Positions 43,574 to 52,024 of a DNA stretch of 64,000 nucleotides are shown one piece after another (the first letter of the stretch is position 1; each line of letters starts with the position of its first letter). Source of the stretch: Halovivax limisalsi (GTDB taxonomy: Archaea > Halobacteriota > Halobacteria > Halobacteriales > Natrialbaceae); the NCBI RefSeq assembly GCF_023093535.1, contig NZ_CP095757.1, forward strand, positions 3,472,001 to 3,536,000, given 5' to 3'. The notes below the pieces were generated by a model. That model searched no databases. It worked only from the letters and a program-made list of their open reading frames with translations, and was not told the DNA's origin. Made by a program: the position numbers and the translations under genes.

Positions 43574-45004
43574 TCAGATCGTCGTCTCCGCGTCCTCGGA
43601 ATCGACGACCTCGATGCCTCGATTGTTCACGGCCATCGGGTCCAGGCCGACCTCCTGGAGGAACTGCTTGTACTCGCGCTCGCACTGTTCGGCGTCTTTC
43701 TGCTTGTCGCTGGCGCGGTCACAGAGCGCGACGAGGTTCTCCGGAACGTCGTTCTGGTAGACGATCCAGTGGTTGATCAGGTCCGAGAGACGCCGAATGG
43801 GGCTGGTGAAGTGGCCGTAGATCTCGAAGTTGAGCGCGTGGTGGCCGCCGAAGGGATCGTTCATGTACCTCGCGCGGGGCATCACCTTCATCACGGCCCA
43901 CTGGATCTTATCGAGCTGGCGGCCGGGCGCCTCCTCCAGGGTGGCGTTGACGGCCATTCGCGGGTCGTCCCACTTGTCGCCGGGGATCGAGACGCCGTCT
44001 AGATCCTGAATCTCCTGGAGGGCCTTCGACCACTCGTCGGGGCTGGGCTGGGGGTGGACGCGGTACATCGCCTCGACGCCGCGGTTCCACATGAGTTCGT
44101 GCGTGACGGCCTTGTTGGCCTTCAGCATGCACTCCTCGATGATGGTGTGGGCGCGGTCGCGCGAGGGGTTGAGCACCAGCGAGCCGTCCTCCTTGCGCTG
44201 TTCGTGCATCCGGTCGGCGAGGTCGTAGACCAGCGCGTTCTCCTCGTGCAGCGGGGCGTCGGGATCGTCGAGGCGGTTCTCGGCCTGGCTGTAGGTGAGG
44301 CGCTCGTCGGATTCGATGACGGACTTGTAGATGTCGATCGACTCGTAACCCAGGTCCTCCTTGTCGAGGTGCATCTCGACGGTGTGGGCGAAGCGCTCCT
44401 CGTTCGGGACGAGCGAGCAGACCGACTCGGCCAGGATCGGCGGCAGCATGTGGATGGTGTAACCCGGCAGGTAGACCGTGTTCCCGCGCTCGACGGCTTC
44501 GTCCCACATCGCCGTCTCGGGGTTGACGTAGTGGGTCACGTCGGCGATGTGAACCCAGAGGACGTACTCGTCGTCGCGCGCTTCGACGGAGATGGCGTCG
44601 TCGAAGTCCTGGGCGTCGATCGGGTCCGTCGTCCACGTCGTCAGGTCGCGCAGATCGCGGCGCTCGTCGATCGCCTCGTCGATATCCAGCTGGACGTCGC
44701 CGGATAGGTCCTCGGCTTCCGCGAGCACCGCGTCGGGAAACTCGTCCCGGATTTCGAACTTCTCGAAGAGCTCCTCGCGTTTGTTCTCGAGGTGGCGAGC
44801 GAGTTCCTCGTCGATCAGAACGGGGCCCTGGCCCTCGGCCGTGCCGGCTTCGGCCTGGGCGGCCTCCTCGGAAGCCTCGTCGGCTGTCGCGGCGTCTGCA
44901 TCGTCCGCGGGCGAGGCGTCGTCGTCCCTGGCCGCCTCTTCGGTCGCCGCGACGTCTGCGTCGTCCGCGGCCGCCTCCTCGCCGGCCGCTGCGTCGTCGG
45001 TCAT
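43574..45004 (-). CDS. rnr: RNB-domain exoribonuclease (compact RNase R)
   Basis: A 476-residue RNase II-superfamily 3'-5' exonuclease. Residues 1-60 are an Ala/Asp/Glu-rich acidic tail, then the RNB catalytic domain: DPIDAQDFDDAIS supplies the metal Asp cluster (Asp130, 133, 135, 136), followed by HIADVTHYV, GNTVYLPGYTIHMLPPIL, YSQAENRL, EECMLKANKAVTHELM, and TSPIRRLSDLINHWIV near the end. Cold-shock and S1 domains of bacterial RNase R are missing, which is the known haloarchaeal arrangement. It degrades RNA in the cytoplasm; archaeal halophiles lack an exosome and rely on it. Confidence 0.92.
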   Translation of the reverse strand: MTDDAAAGEEAAADDADVAATEEAARDDDASPADDADAATADEASEEAAQAEAGTAEGQGPVLIDEELARHLENKREELFEKFEIRDEFPDAVLAEAEDLSGDVQLDIDEAIDERRDLRDLTTWTTDPIDAQDFDDAISVEARDDEYVLWVHIADVTHYVNPETAMWDEAVERGNTVYLPGYTIHMLPPILAESVCSLVPNEERFAHTVEMHLDKEDLGYESIDIYKSVIESDERLTYSQAENRLDDPDAPLHEENALVYDLADRMHEQRKEDGSLVLNPSRDRAHTIIEECMLKANKAVTHELMWNRGVEAMYRVHPQPSPDEWSKALQEIQDLDGVSIPGDKWDDPRMAVNATLEEAPGRQLDKIQWAVMKVMPRARYMNDPFGGHHALNFEIYGHFTSPIRRLSDLINHWIVYQNDVPENLVALCDRASDKQKDAEQCEREYKQFLQEVGLDPMAVNNRGIEVVDSEDAETTI

Positions 45005-45130
45005 GACACCCTCTTGGGCCGAACGAGTGAAAGTCGTGTCGGACCGGACGGATCGATGCGATCGAACGGGCGAAAAATGAAAGCGTTCGGAAATGAGAAC
45101 GTTTACGCTCGCCCCGACGAAGCCAGGAGT

Positions 45131-46099
45131 ATGGCCGCAATCTCCCTCCGCGGCGTCACCAAAGCCTATCGCGGCGTCGCCGCCCTCAGCGGCATCGACC
45201 TCACCGTCGAACGCGGCGAGGTGTTCGGCTTTCTGGGGCCCAACGGCGCCGGCAAGTCGACGACGATCGACATCGTCCTGCGCTACACGCACCCGACCGA
45301 CGGCCGCGTCGAGGTCCTCGGCCACGACGTCGCGAGCGAGCCGGTCGCCGTCCGCCGACGGACCGGCGTCCTCCCGGAAGGCGTCGCGCCGTTCGAGACG
45401 ATGACCGGCCGCCAGCACGTCGAGTACGCCATCGAGGCGAACGCCGCCGACGACGACCCGGACGAGTTACTCGAACGGGTCGGCGTCGCCCACGCCGCCG
45501 ATCGCCTCGCCTCCGGCTACTCGAAGGGCATGGCCCAGCGGCTCACCCTCGCGATGGCCCTCGTCAACGACCCCGATCTGTTGATCCTCGACGAACCCTC
45601 CACGGGGCTCGATCCCCACGGTGTCCGACGGATGCGCGAGATCGTCCGCGAGGAGCGCGACCGCGGCGCGACGGTCTTCTTCTCGAGTCACATCTTAGAA
45701 CAGGTCGAGGCCGTCGCCGACCGCGTCGGTATCCTGAATCAGGGACGGTTGCTGACCGTCGACACGATCGACGGGCTCCGCGAGGGCGTCGGGGCCGCCG
45801 GCGAGTTGACCGTGACCCTCGATCCCGAGTCGACCGGGACCGGTAACCGTGCCGGCGATTCCGACGCCGTCGGACCGGGCCAGCGGGCCGTCGTCGATCC
45901 AGTGGCGGTCGCCGAATCCATCGATGGCGTCACCGACGCGACGCTGCGCGGCGAGGAACTCGTCGTCACCTGCCGCCCCGAGGCGAAACTGGCCGTCCTC
46001 GACGACCTCCGCGAGGTCGGTCTCACGATCCGTGACTTCAGCACCGATCAGACCTCGCTCGAGGACCTCTTCGTCTCCTACACGGAGGGCGAGCGATGA
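45131..46099 (+). CDS. ABC transporter ATP-binding protein (exporter type)
   Basis: A 322-residue ATPase. Walker A is GPNGAGKST (residues 36-44), the signature is YSKGM (GYSKGMAQRL), Walker B LLILDEPSTGLDPHG, and the switch His is in SSHILEQ. The C-terminal 85 residues form an accessory domain ending TDQTSLEDLFVSYTEGER, the Nod/Nat-type ABC-2 pattern. It powers the adjacent permease, overlapping it by four bases. The exporter substrate is unknown; the NosY-type permease hints at lipid, drug or copper-related export, but that is not testable here. AGGAG sits just before the ATG. Confidence 0.92.
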   Translation: MAAISLRGVTKAYRGVAALSGIDLTVERGEVFGFLGPNGAGKSTTIDIVLRYTHPTDGRVEVLGHDVASEPVAVRRRTGVLPEGVAPFETMTGRQHVEYAIEANAADDDPDELLERVGVAHAADRLASGYSKGMAQRLTLAMALVNDPDLLILDEPSTGLDPHGVRRMREIVREERDRGATVFFSSHILEQVEAVADRVGILNQGRLLTVDTIDGLREGVGAAGELTVTLDPESTGTGNRAGDSDAVGPGQRAVVDPVAVAESIDGVTDATLRGEELVVTCRPEAKLAVLDDLREVGLTIRDFSTDQTSLEDLFVSYTEGER

Positions 46100-46911
46100 G
46101 CTGGACGCTGATCGCTCGCAAGGAACTCGGCGACCTCCGCCGGAACCGACAGCTGCACTGGATGACGATCCTCTTCGCCCTCCTCTTCGGCGTCATCGGG
46201 TACTTCTACGCCGACGGGACGAACGCGGGGCGCACCGACCCGACCGGCCTGATCACGCTGCTGGGGATGATCGGCTCGTTCATCGTGCCGATCGTCGCGC
46301 TCATGCTGTCCTACGAGACGGTCGTCAAGCGTCGCCACAACGGGCAACTCGAGCTCCAGCTCGGCTTTCCCCACCACCGGCGCGACGTCGTCCTGGGCGG
46401 CTACGTCGGTCGGTTCGTCGCCGTTTCGATCGTCGTCCTCGCCGGGCTCTGGGCGAGCGGCGCCGTCGCCTTCCTGCTGGGGGCCGGGATTCCCGCCGCG
46501 GCGTACCTCTCGTACCTCGTCGTCGCGCTCGTCCTCGCGTTGACCTACGTGGCGATGGGGATCGCGATTTCGGCCGGCGTCCGCTCGCCCTCGTGGGCCT
46601 CCGCGGCCGCCTTCGGCGGGTTCTTCCTGTTCGTGTTGGCCTGGCGGGCGGTTCCGGGCGGCGTCGCGTACGTCCTCAACGGTTTCAGCCGCCCACCGTC
46701 GCCGCCGTGGTGGAGCGAGTACGTCGCGACGCTCTCGCCGAGCGTCGCGAGTGGTGAACTCTTCGCCGCGATGGCGTCCCCGTCGGTCGGTCGCAACCTC
46801 GCGATGGGCGCCGACGGCGCCGGCCCCAGCTTCGCGCTCGCCGTCGTTCTCGGCTGGATCGTCCTCGTCCCCCTGCTCGGCTACTGGCGGTTCGATCGGA
46901 CCGATCTCTGA
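46096..46911 (+). CDS. ABC-2 type permease (NosY-like)
   Basis: A 271-residue permease with six predicted helices and the cytoplasmic N-terminal segment SWTLIARKELGDLRRNRQLHW, typical of the ABC-2/NosY family. A conserved motif YETVVKRRHNGQLELQLGFPHHRRDVVLGGYVGR links helices 2 and 3. It overlaps the ATPase gene (ATGA) and forms a two-gene exporter. The extracellular loop before the last helix (SRPPSPPWWSEYVATLSPSVASGELF) is larger than usual. Substrate unknown. Confidence 0.9.
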   Translation: MSWTLIARKELGDLRRNRQLHWMTILFALLFGVIGYFYADGTNAGRTDPTGLITLLGMIGSFIVPIVALMLSYETVVKRRHNGQLELQLGFPHHRRDVVLGGYVGRFVAVSIVVLAGLWASGAVAFLLGAGIPAAAYLSYLVVALVLALTYVAMGIAISAGVRSPSWASAAAFGGFFLFVLAWRAVPGGVAYVLNGFSRPPSPPWWSEYVATLSPSVASGELFAAMASPSVGRNLAMGADGAGPSFALAVVLGWIVLVPLLGYWRFDRTDL

Positions 46912-46938
46912 TCCCGAGGGGCGGTTCCCGGCGCCGCC

Positions 46939-48279
46939 TCACGACCGCTCGTCGTCGTTTCTATCGGCCGGTTCGTCGGGAAGGACGAGTTCGCCGTCGG
47001 GATCGATTTCCGTCCGTGCGGGGATCGGCTCCTCGGTCGGCGGTCGACGCGCAACCAGGCGCTGAAACCACGTCAGGTCGGTCGATCGGTCCGTGGGGAT
47101 CGCCTCGTACGCGACGACGAGTCGCTCTCCCTCGGCGTAGATCCTGAACGTCGAGAGTCGGAAGGTGGGGTAGTAGATCCCCGGCAGGCGTGAAAAGCGC
47201 GTCTCGACGTGCTGGAGTTTCTTCAACCAGGTTCCGGTGTTGACCACGACGCGATCGCCCCACCTGGTGAGCGAGGCGCGGTGGGTGTGGCCGTAGACGA
47301 AGATCGCCACGTCGGAGCGGCTCTCGAAGACGGCTCTCGCGGCGTCGAGGAACGGTTCGTCGCCCTGGCCGACGCGCACCCCCGAGAGCACGACGCCGAA
47401 CCGCGAGAACGTCCGCCGGAGATCGCGTCTGAAGAGCCACAGCGGAATCGCGAGCAACAGCAAGACGGCGACGATCACGAGGTTGATCGCGACGACGAGT
47501 TCGAGGACGATGTCGGCGATGCCGAGCGCGTGAACCACCGGATTGTCGGTGAAGACCCACCGCGGAACGACGCCGACGGTTTCCAGGATAGTCCCGGCGA
47601 GGTACAACAGCGTGAGGTTGAAAAACAGCAGCAGCGGGACGACGACGGCGCGGAGGATCGGGCTCATCTCGCGATAGAAGTAGTTCGAGAAGAGCCACCG
47701 GGGCACCTCCTCCATCGGGGCGACGGACTGGACGTCGCGCAGCCAGTTGCCGCTGGCGCGAGACGCGTACTCGCCGGCCGCGTCGACGATCCGCCGGACG
47801 ACGAAGTAACCGACCGGCAGCGCGTGCGGGTTGCCCCAGTCCGGCAGCCGATTGTTCGCGTCGCGTTGCTGGCCGTGCTCGATCCAGATCGTCGCCTCGC
47901 CCACCTCGCGCGTGATCGAGACGGCCGGCTCGAGCGAGAGGTTGTACTCCGCGAGGCGGTCCACCAGCGAGGGGTAACACGCCAGGTCGTAGTCGTGGTT
48001 GCCCGGGATCAGCGTGACGTCGATCGCGGCCCCGGTCGCGCGAAACTGCTCGAACAGGCGGGGGTGTTCCGCGATCACCCGATCGAGCGCCGCCGGCCCG
48101 GTCAGCTCGCCGTACTCCCAGAGCCCGAACGCGTCGCCGTTGACGATCAACTCGACGTCGCCGCCGACCCGTTCCAGTTCGGCGAGGAAGTCCAGAAGTT
48201 CCGCCTCGCAGTCGAACGCGGAGAGTTCGCCCTCGCCGCCGAGGTGCAGGTCGCTGATGAAGACGTATTCGGTAGCCAT
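46939..48279 (-). CDS. Membrane-inserted metallophosphoesterase
   Basis: A 446-residue calcineurin-like phosphoesterase. Metal ligands are complete: Asp10/His12 (SDLHLGG), Asp49 (NGDAF), Asn95/His96 (GNHDYD), His135 (IEHGQQ) and His331/His333 (YGHTHRA). Between His135 and GHTHRA two hydrophobic hairpin segments (about 208-236 and 250-283) interrupt the catalytic domain, so the enzyme must be anchored in the membrane with the domain closed around them. The substrate (phosphodiester, pyrophosphate or lipid headgroup) is unknown. It is convergent with the ABC exporter and divergent from the PUA gene. Confidence 0.85.
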   Translation of the reverse strand: MATEYVFISDLHLGGEGELSAFDCEAELLDFLAELERVGGDVELIVNGDAFGLWEYGELTGPAALDRVIAEHPRLFEQFRATGAAIDVTLIPGNHDYDLACYPSLVDRLAEYNLSLEPAVSITREVGEATIWIEHGQQRDANNRLPDWGNPHALPVGYFVVRRIVDAAGEYASRASGNWLRDVQSVAPMEEVPRWLFSNYFYREMSPILRAVVVPLLLFFNLTLLYLAGTILETVGVVPRWVFTDNPVVHALGIADIVLELVVAINLVIVAVLLLLAIPLWLFRRDLRRTFSRFGVVLSGVRVGQGDEPFLDAARAVFESRSDVAIFVYGHTHRASLTRWGDRVVVNTGTWLKKLQHVETRFSRLPGIYYPTFRLSTFRIYAEGERLVVAYEAIPTDRSTDLTWFQRLVARRPPTEEPIPARTEIDPDGELVLPDEPADRNDDERS

Positions 48280-48420
48280 TCGGTCGGGTCGTCCCCTACC
48301 ACGACCGTCGGGGTAGTGGTTTGCCCGGAGGACCGCCGAGATACCGAGTTGGCCGCCGGTCGCGGGTAGTCACGGACGACCCACCGTCGTATCGGACGGC
48401 GATCGGTCCGTACAACTACG

Positions 48421-48427
48421 GTTAAAT
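48421..48427 (+). promoter_or_regulatory. TATA box of the PUA-domain gene
   Basis: GTTAAAT lies 23-29 nt before the ATG at 48450 and so picks this codon over the in-frame ATG eight codons upstream. Confidence 0.6.
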
Positions 48428-48449
48428 GGACGCGTCCGCAAGGGGCGGT

Positions 48450-48929
48450 ATGCAGGTGAAATCGCGTCACCACCTCCGCAGCGACGACGTCGCGGCGGTC
48501 GAGACGGCGGTCGGGGAGCAACTCGGGGTCGATCTCGACGGCGACGCCTACGAACGGGTGGCATTCGAGGACGCGGACTGGGAGGTCGTCCTCGTCGACG
48601 GCGAGCCGCTGGTCGCGTACTTCGACGAGGAACCGTTTCTGACCGTTCGCGGGGCGAACGCAACCGACCCGACCGACCGGCTGGTCATCGTCGACGCCGG
48701 CGCCGTCTCCTTCGTGAGCGACGGCGCCGACGTGATGCGTCCCGGCATCGCCGACGTGCGCGGCGATATCTCCGCGGGCGACCTCGTCCTGGTCGCCGAG
48801 GAGTCTCACGAGAAGGTGCTGGCGATCGGGCGATCGCGCGTCGACGGCGACGACCTGCTCGGCGACTCGGGAAAAGTGATCGACTCGCTGCACTTCGTCG
48901 GCGACGATCTCTACACGTTCAGCGGGTGA
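48450..48929 (+). CDS. PUA-domain RNA-binding protein
   Basis: A 159-residue protein with an N-terminal pre-PUA domain (MQVKSRHHLRSDDVAAVETAVGEQLGV) and a C-terminal PUA domain (RLVIVDAGAVSFVSDGADVMRPGIADVRGDISAGDLVLVAEE). The combination matches the archaeal MCT-1/Tma20-like family (COG2016), related to the ribosome-recycling and re-initiation factors of eukaryotes. It likely binds rRNA or tRNA. It is an ordinary archaeal housekeeping gene here, with a leaderless promoter. Confidence 0.9.
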   Translation: MQVKSRHHLRSDDVAAVETAVGEQLGVDLDGDAYERVAFEDADWEVVLVDGEPLVAYFDEEPFLTVRGANATDPTDRLVIVDAGAVSFVSDGADVMRPGIADVRGDISAGDLVLVAEESHEKVLAIGRSRVDGDDLLGDSGKVIDSLHFVGDDLYTFSG

Positions 48930-48989
48930 GCCGCAGACGACCGGAAGAGGCTGAGCGGTGGCCGCGGACGGGCTGGACCGCCACCGCGC

Positions 48990-49703
48990 TCAGGTCGCCG
49001 ACTCCTCCAGCGAATCCGCCTCGTAGGCCGCCGCGTAGCGGTCCATGAGTTCCTCGTAGCCCTCGACGGCGAGGTCGTACGTCTCGCGAAGGTCGGCGAC
49101 CGGCCGGTCGGAGGCGTCGACGCGCAGGTCGTTGTACGACGGGAAGAACGCGTAGTCGGCGGTATCCGCGACCTGCAGAGCGGCGCTCTGGATCTCCAGG
49201 TCCTCGCGTTTGTCGCCGCCTTCGGCGTGGCCGGCCGCGAGCGCGTCGATCAGTCGCTCGGCGAGGGATCGATCCTCGTCACGCTGTTCCTCGTAGGTCT
49301 CGGCCACGGCCTCGATCACCGACTCGCCGGTGAGGAGGTTGCCGGCGACGGTGTACCGATCCCCCGCGAGGTGGCCGTACCACGGGCTACAGTCGTCGCC
49401 GGAGAAGACGAAGGTGGACTCGTCGTCGACGCCGTGGAGCTGGCGCTGTGGGGCGCCGTCGTCCGCGGCGAGCAACGCGGGGAGCGCGTCGTCGACGGCG
49501 AGGCCGTCGTCGAGGTAGGCGATGCCCTCCCGGCCGAGGTCGACGTTGACCAGGCTCTGGGTCGCGATCGCGCCGTTCTCGCTGACGAACGGGCAGAGGG
49601 TGCCGACGGCCGGGAGTCGGGTCGTGACCGCCACGCCGAACCGATCCTGCGTCGTCCCATCCTCGTCCTCGTAGGATTCGTGGACGCAGATGCTGAATGT
49701 CAT
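48990..49703 (-). CDS. DUF1028-family (Ntn-hydrolase fold) protein
   Basis: A 237-residue protein starting MTFSICVHE, then GVAVTTRLPAVGTLCPFV and GAIATQSLVNVDLGREGIAYLDDG, and later RQLHGVDDESTFVFSGDDCSPWYGHLAGDRYTVAGNLLTGESVIEA, the signature of the DUF1028 family. Members have an Ntn-hydrolase-like fold and occur widely in archaea and bacteria near amidohydrolases. Their reaction is not established. Start chosen at 49703 because the upstream extension is not conserved. It is divergent from the DUF302 gene. Confidence 0.88.
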   Translation of the reverse strand: MTFSICVHESYEDEDGTTQDRFGVAVTTRLPAVGTLCPFVSENGAIATQSLVNVDLGREGIAYLDDGLAVDDALPALLAADDGAPQRQLHGVDDESTFVFSGDDCSPWYGHLAGDRYTVAGNLLTGESVIEAVAETYEEQRDEDRSLAERLIDALAAGHAEGGDKREDLEIQSAALQVADTADYAFFPSYNDLRVDASDRPVADLRETYDLAVEGYEELMDRYAAAYEADSLEESAT

Positions 49704-49810
49704 GGGTGAGCACAGAACGGTAGCGGGCATAAATGTGGGTTTCGGGGCGATCGGTGCGCGAGGCGGGACAAGCGCGGGAACAACCGCTGGCAGCCCGTTT
49801 CACCCGAGAT

Positions 49811-49816
49811 GTTAAG
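49811..49816 (+). promoter_or_regulatory. TATA-like box of the DUF302 gene
   Basis: GTTAAG lies 25-30 nt before the ATG at 49841, fitting a leaderless transcript. Between it and the start is the AT-rich TAGTAGTGTATTGT. Confidence 0.5.
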
Positions 49817-49840
49817 CCCATTCGAGTAGTAGTGTATTGT

Positions 49841-50245
49841 ATGGACTATACCACACAAACTTCCGTCCGGGCCGACTTCGACGACGTGGTCGAGACGACG
49901 ATCGGGGCGCTCGAAGACGAGGAGTTCGGCGTTCTCAGCGATATCGACCTCCGGGCGACGTTCGCGGCGAAGCTCGACGAGGACTTCCGTCAGTACAGGA
50001 TCCTCGGGGCCTGCAACCCGTCTCTCGCGCACGAAGGGTTGGAGGAGGACAGCGAACTCGGCGCCTTGCTCCCGTGTAACGTCGTCGTCTACGAGGGGGA
50101 CGGCGGCGCGGTGGTCGTCAGCGCGGTCGACGCGGCGGCGCTCGTCGGGATTACGGACGACCCGGCCCTCGAATCGATCGGGACCGAGGTGCGCGACCGG
50201 TTCGAACGCGTTCTCGCGACGGTCGACGAGTCGTTCGATCGGTAA
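49841..50245 (+). CDS. DUF302-family protein
   Basis: A 134-residue protein of the DUF302 family: MDYTTQTSVRADFDDVVETTIGALEDEEFGVLSDIDLRATFAAKL, then YRILGACNPSLAHEGLEEDSELGALLPCNVVVYE. The motif GACNPxxA...ALLPCNV with two cysteines is conserved. DUF302 proteins are frequent beside metal-resistance and sulphur-transfer genes, but the function is unknown; two cysteines could bind a soft metal such as Cu(I). It directly precedes the putative copper envelope locus, convergent with it. I use that only as weak context. Confidence 0.88.
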   Translation: MDYTTQTSVRADFDDVVETTIGALEDEEFGVLSDIDLRATFAAKLDEDFRQYRILGACNPSLAHEGLEEDSELGALLPCNVVVYEGDGGAVVVSAVDAAALVGITDDPALESIGTEVRDRFERVLATVDESFDR

Positions 50246-50288
50246 CAGTCCGCTCGCGATCGAGCCGTTCCTTCGGTCGCTCGACCGT

Positions 50289-50792
50289 CTACGGGGCGTC
50301 CGAATCGGTCAGTCGTCGCTGCTGGGGATGGTCGTGGGTGAGGACGCTGCGTTCCACTCGATGCGCGTCGTGACGCCGCAGGAGATCTTCGATCTCGTCG
50401 GCCCGCTGGTCCGGAGCGACGACGGCGAGCCGAGGGCGATCGGATCGCGGCACCTCCCGGTACGTGCCGATCGCGCCGCCGACGAACCCGCCGACGGCCG
50501 CACCGACACCGAACCCGAAGAAGCCGAGCATGTACGGCCCGGCGGTCATCGCCGGGCTGGTACGGGGGATCCAGAGCAGGTTCGCCGCCATCGCGAGCAT
50601 GATCGACGTCCCGAGGACGGCGCCGAGGAGTCCGCCCCAGAGGAGCCCGCGGCGCTCCGGCATCGTCGCCGTCGGATCGAGGAAAGGGGCGTCGACGGCC
50701 GCCTCCCGCGGCGTCAGCCCCGCATCCCGAACGGCCCGGTCCGCGTCCGTCGCCGCACCCTCGTCGTCGAACGTCGCGACGAGGCGTTTCAT
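50289..50792 (-). CDS. Glycine-zipper membrane protein, third gene of coupled operon
   Basis: A 167-residue protein. Residues 1-45 form a small alpha/beta ACT-like start (MKRLVATFDDEGAATDADRAVRDAGL), followed by two transmembrane helices rich in small residues (GLLWGGLLGAVLGTSIMLAMA and FGFGVGAAVGGFVGGAIGTY), a glycine-zipper pair, and a basic cytoplasmic-like tail with a short second alpha/beta segment (RPRLAVVAPDQRADEIEDLLRRHDA). It overlaps the preceding gene by four bases (ATGA) and so belongs to the same operon. Family unknown to me. Confidence 0.75.
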   Translation of the reverse strand: MKRLVATFDDEGAATDADRAVRDAGLTPREAAVDAPFLDPTATMPERRGLLWGGLLGAVLGTSIMLAMAANLLWIPRTSPAMTAGPYMLGFFGFGVGAAVGGFVGGAIGTYREVPRSDRPRLAVVAPDQRADEIEDLLRRHDAHRVERSVLTHDHPQQRRLTDSDAP

Positions 50793-52024
50793 CCGCCATC
50801 ACCCGGTTCCTGAAGGAGCGCGTGAAGGCGAGCCTGCACCCCCTCGCCGACCTGGCCCGGCCGGCCGATGATCCAGCCGTGATTGTACTTTCGGTCGTAC
50901 GGAGCGGACTCGGCGGGACGGAGGTAGTTCGACAGGTACGTCGCCACGGGTTCCGGGACGGTATCCGCTTCGACGAGGAGCATCGGCCCGTGTTTCCCGC
51001 GGTGGCTCTCGACGCACGCGGGCAGCGCCGTCCGCCAGTTCTCGGGGTTGGCGAAGATGAAGTTGTGGCCGCTCTCCGCGATGCCCCAGCCGATCCGCCG
51101 GGGCCAGTCGCCGAACACCCAGCCCTGGTTCCGGCCGATGTCCTTGTACCCGGCGAAGCCGACGCTCAGCGCGTAGGGGTCCGAACCTCGCGGAATCCGC
51201 TGGACGTGGCCGAACCGCGCGAGTTCGCTCGCGACGCCGGGGCCGATCCGACTCTCGTCGCCCAGGAGGTACATGTACGCCTCGTCGAACCGGGCTTCGA
51301 GCTGGTCGCGCGTCACCGCCGGGATCCGACCGCCGTCGACGTAGAGGAATCCGTCGCCGCCGTGGGCGTTCCACGACTGGGCCGGGATCGCCGTTCGCGG
51401 ATCGCCGACGTCGGCGATGAACGTGGTATCCCGGTGGTTCGCGTGGATCGTGCTGAGGTACTGGTCGACGTTGGCCGCGACTTCCGCCGGCGTCTCCCCA
51501 CCGATCCGACTCGTCTTCAGGCCCATCCCCTCGACCGCCGCCTCGACGTCGGCGCTGACGTAGCGCTCGCCGCCGACGATGTACACCTGCGTGTTGCCGT
51601 CCACGTGGACGCCTTCGGGGTGGAGGCGCTCGATCTCCTCGCGCGTCGCCTCCGGCAGTTCGTCCCGCCCGGTCAGCAGAACGGCGCCGTCGACGGGGTG
51701 GTGGATGATCGCGACGCCCGGGAGCGCCGCCCCGAGGTCGCTGTCGTTGACGAGGATCGCCGCCCCCGGCCGGGTGTGCTCGTTGATCGCCGTGTAGACG
51801 TTCTGCGCGATCGCCGCAGCCGTCTCGTAGTCGCTCTCGCCGGCGAGGCGGGTCGTCATGGTCGTGACGGTGGATTCGCCGAAATCTGCCGTCTCCGGTC
51901 CCAGCCGGGTTTCGCCGCCGCCGGATCGCACCTCCCGATAGGTGAGTGCGGCGCCCCCGAGCGTCGCGCCGGCCGGAAGCGCGACGAGGTCGCGCAGGAA
52001 CGCGCGCCGGTTCCGATCGGTCAC
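50789..52024 (-). CDS. Tat-exported cell-wall-binding-repeat protein
   Basis: A 411-residue exported protein. The N-terminus MTDRNRRAFLRDLVALPAGATLGGAALTY is a twin-arginine signal without lipobox. The mature part has cell-wall-binding-repeat (PF04122-like) units (TRLAGESDYETAAAIAQNVYTAI, then GAAILVNDSDLGAALPG, VDGAVLLTGRDELPEATREEIERL, VYIVGGERYVSADVEAAVEG). A second half (SWNAHGGDGFLYVDGGRIPAVTRDQLEA ... RRIGWGIAESGHNFIFANPENW ... GKHGPMLLVEADTVPEPVATYL) is paralogous to the ectodomain of the next upstream gene. Overlaps both neighbours by four bases. Confidence 0.82.
   Translation of the reverse strand: MTDRNRRAFLRDLVALPAGATLGGAALTYREVRSGGGETRLGPETADFGESTVTTMTTRLAGESDYETAAAIAQNVYTAINEHTRPGAAILVNDSDLGAALPGVAIIHHPVDGAVLLTGRDELPEATREEIERLHPEGVHVDGNTQVYIVGGERYVSADVEAAVEGMGLKTSRIGGETPAEVAANVDQYLSTIHANHRDTTFIADVGDPRTAIPAQSWNAHGGDGFLYVDGGRIPAVTRDQLEARFDEAYMYLLGDESRIGPGVASELARFGHVQRIPRGSDPYALSVGFAGYKDIGRNQGWVFGDWPRRIGWGIAESGHNFIFANPENWRTALPACVESHRGKHGPMLLVEADTVPEPVATYLSNYLRPAESAPYDRKYNHGWIIGRPGQVGEGVQARLHALLQEPGDGG

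Noticed and set aside
49340-49640. Asp/Arg-rich antisense frames opposite DUF1028
   Set aside because: Shadows; the DUF1028 motifs are continuous on the minus strand.
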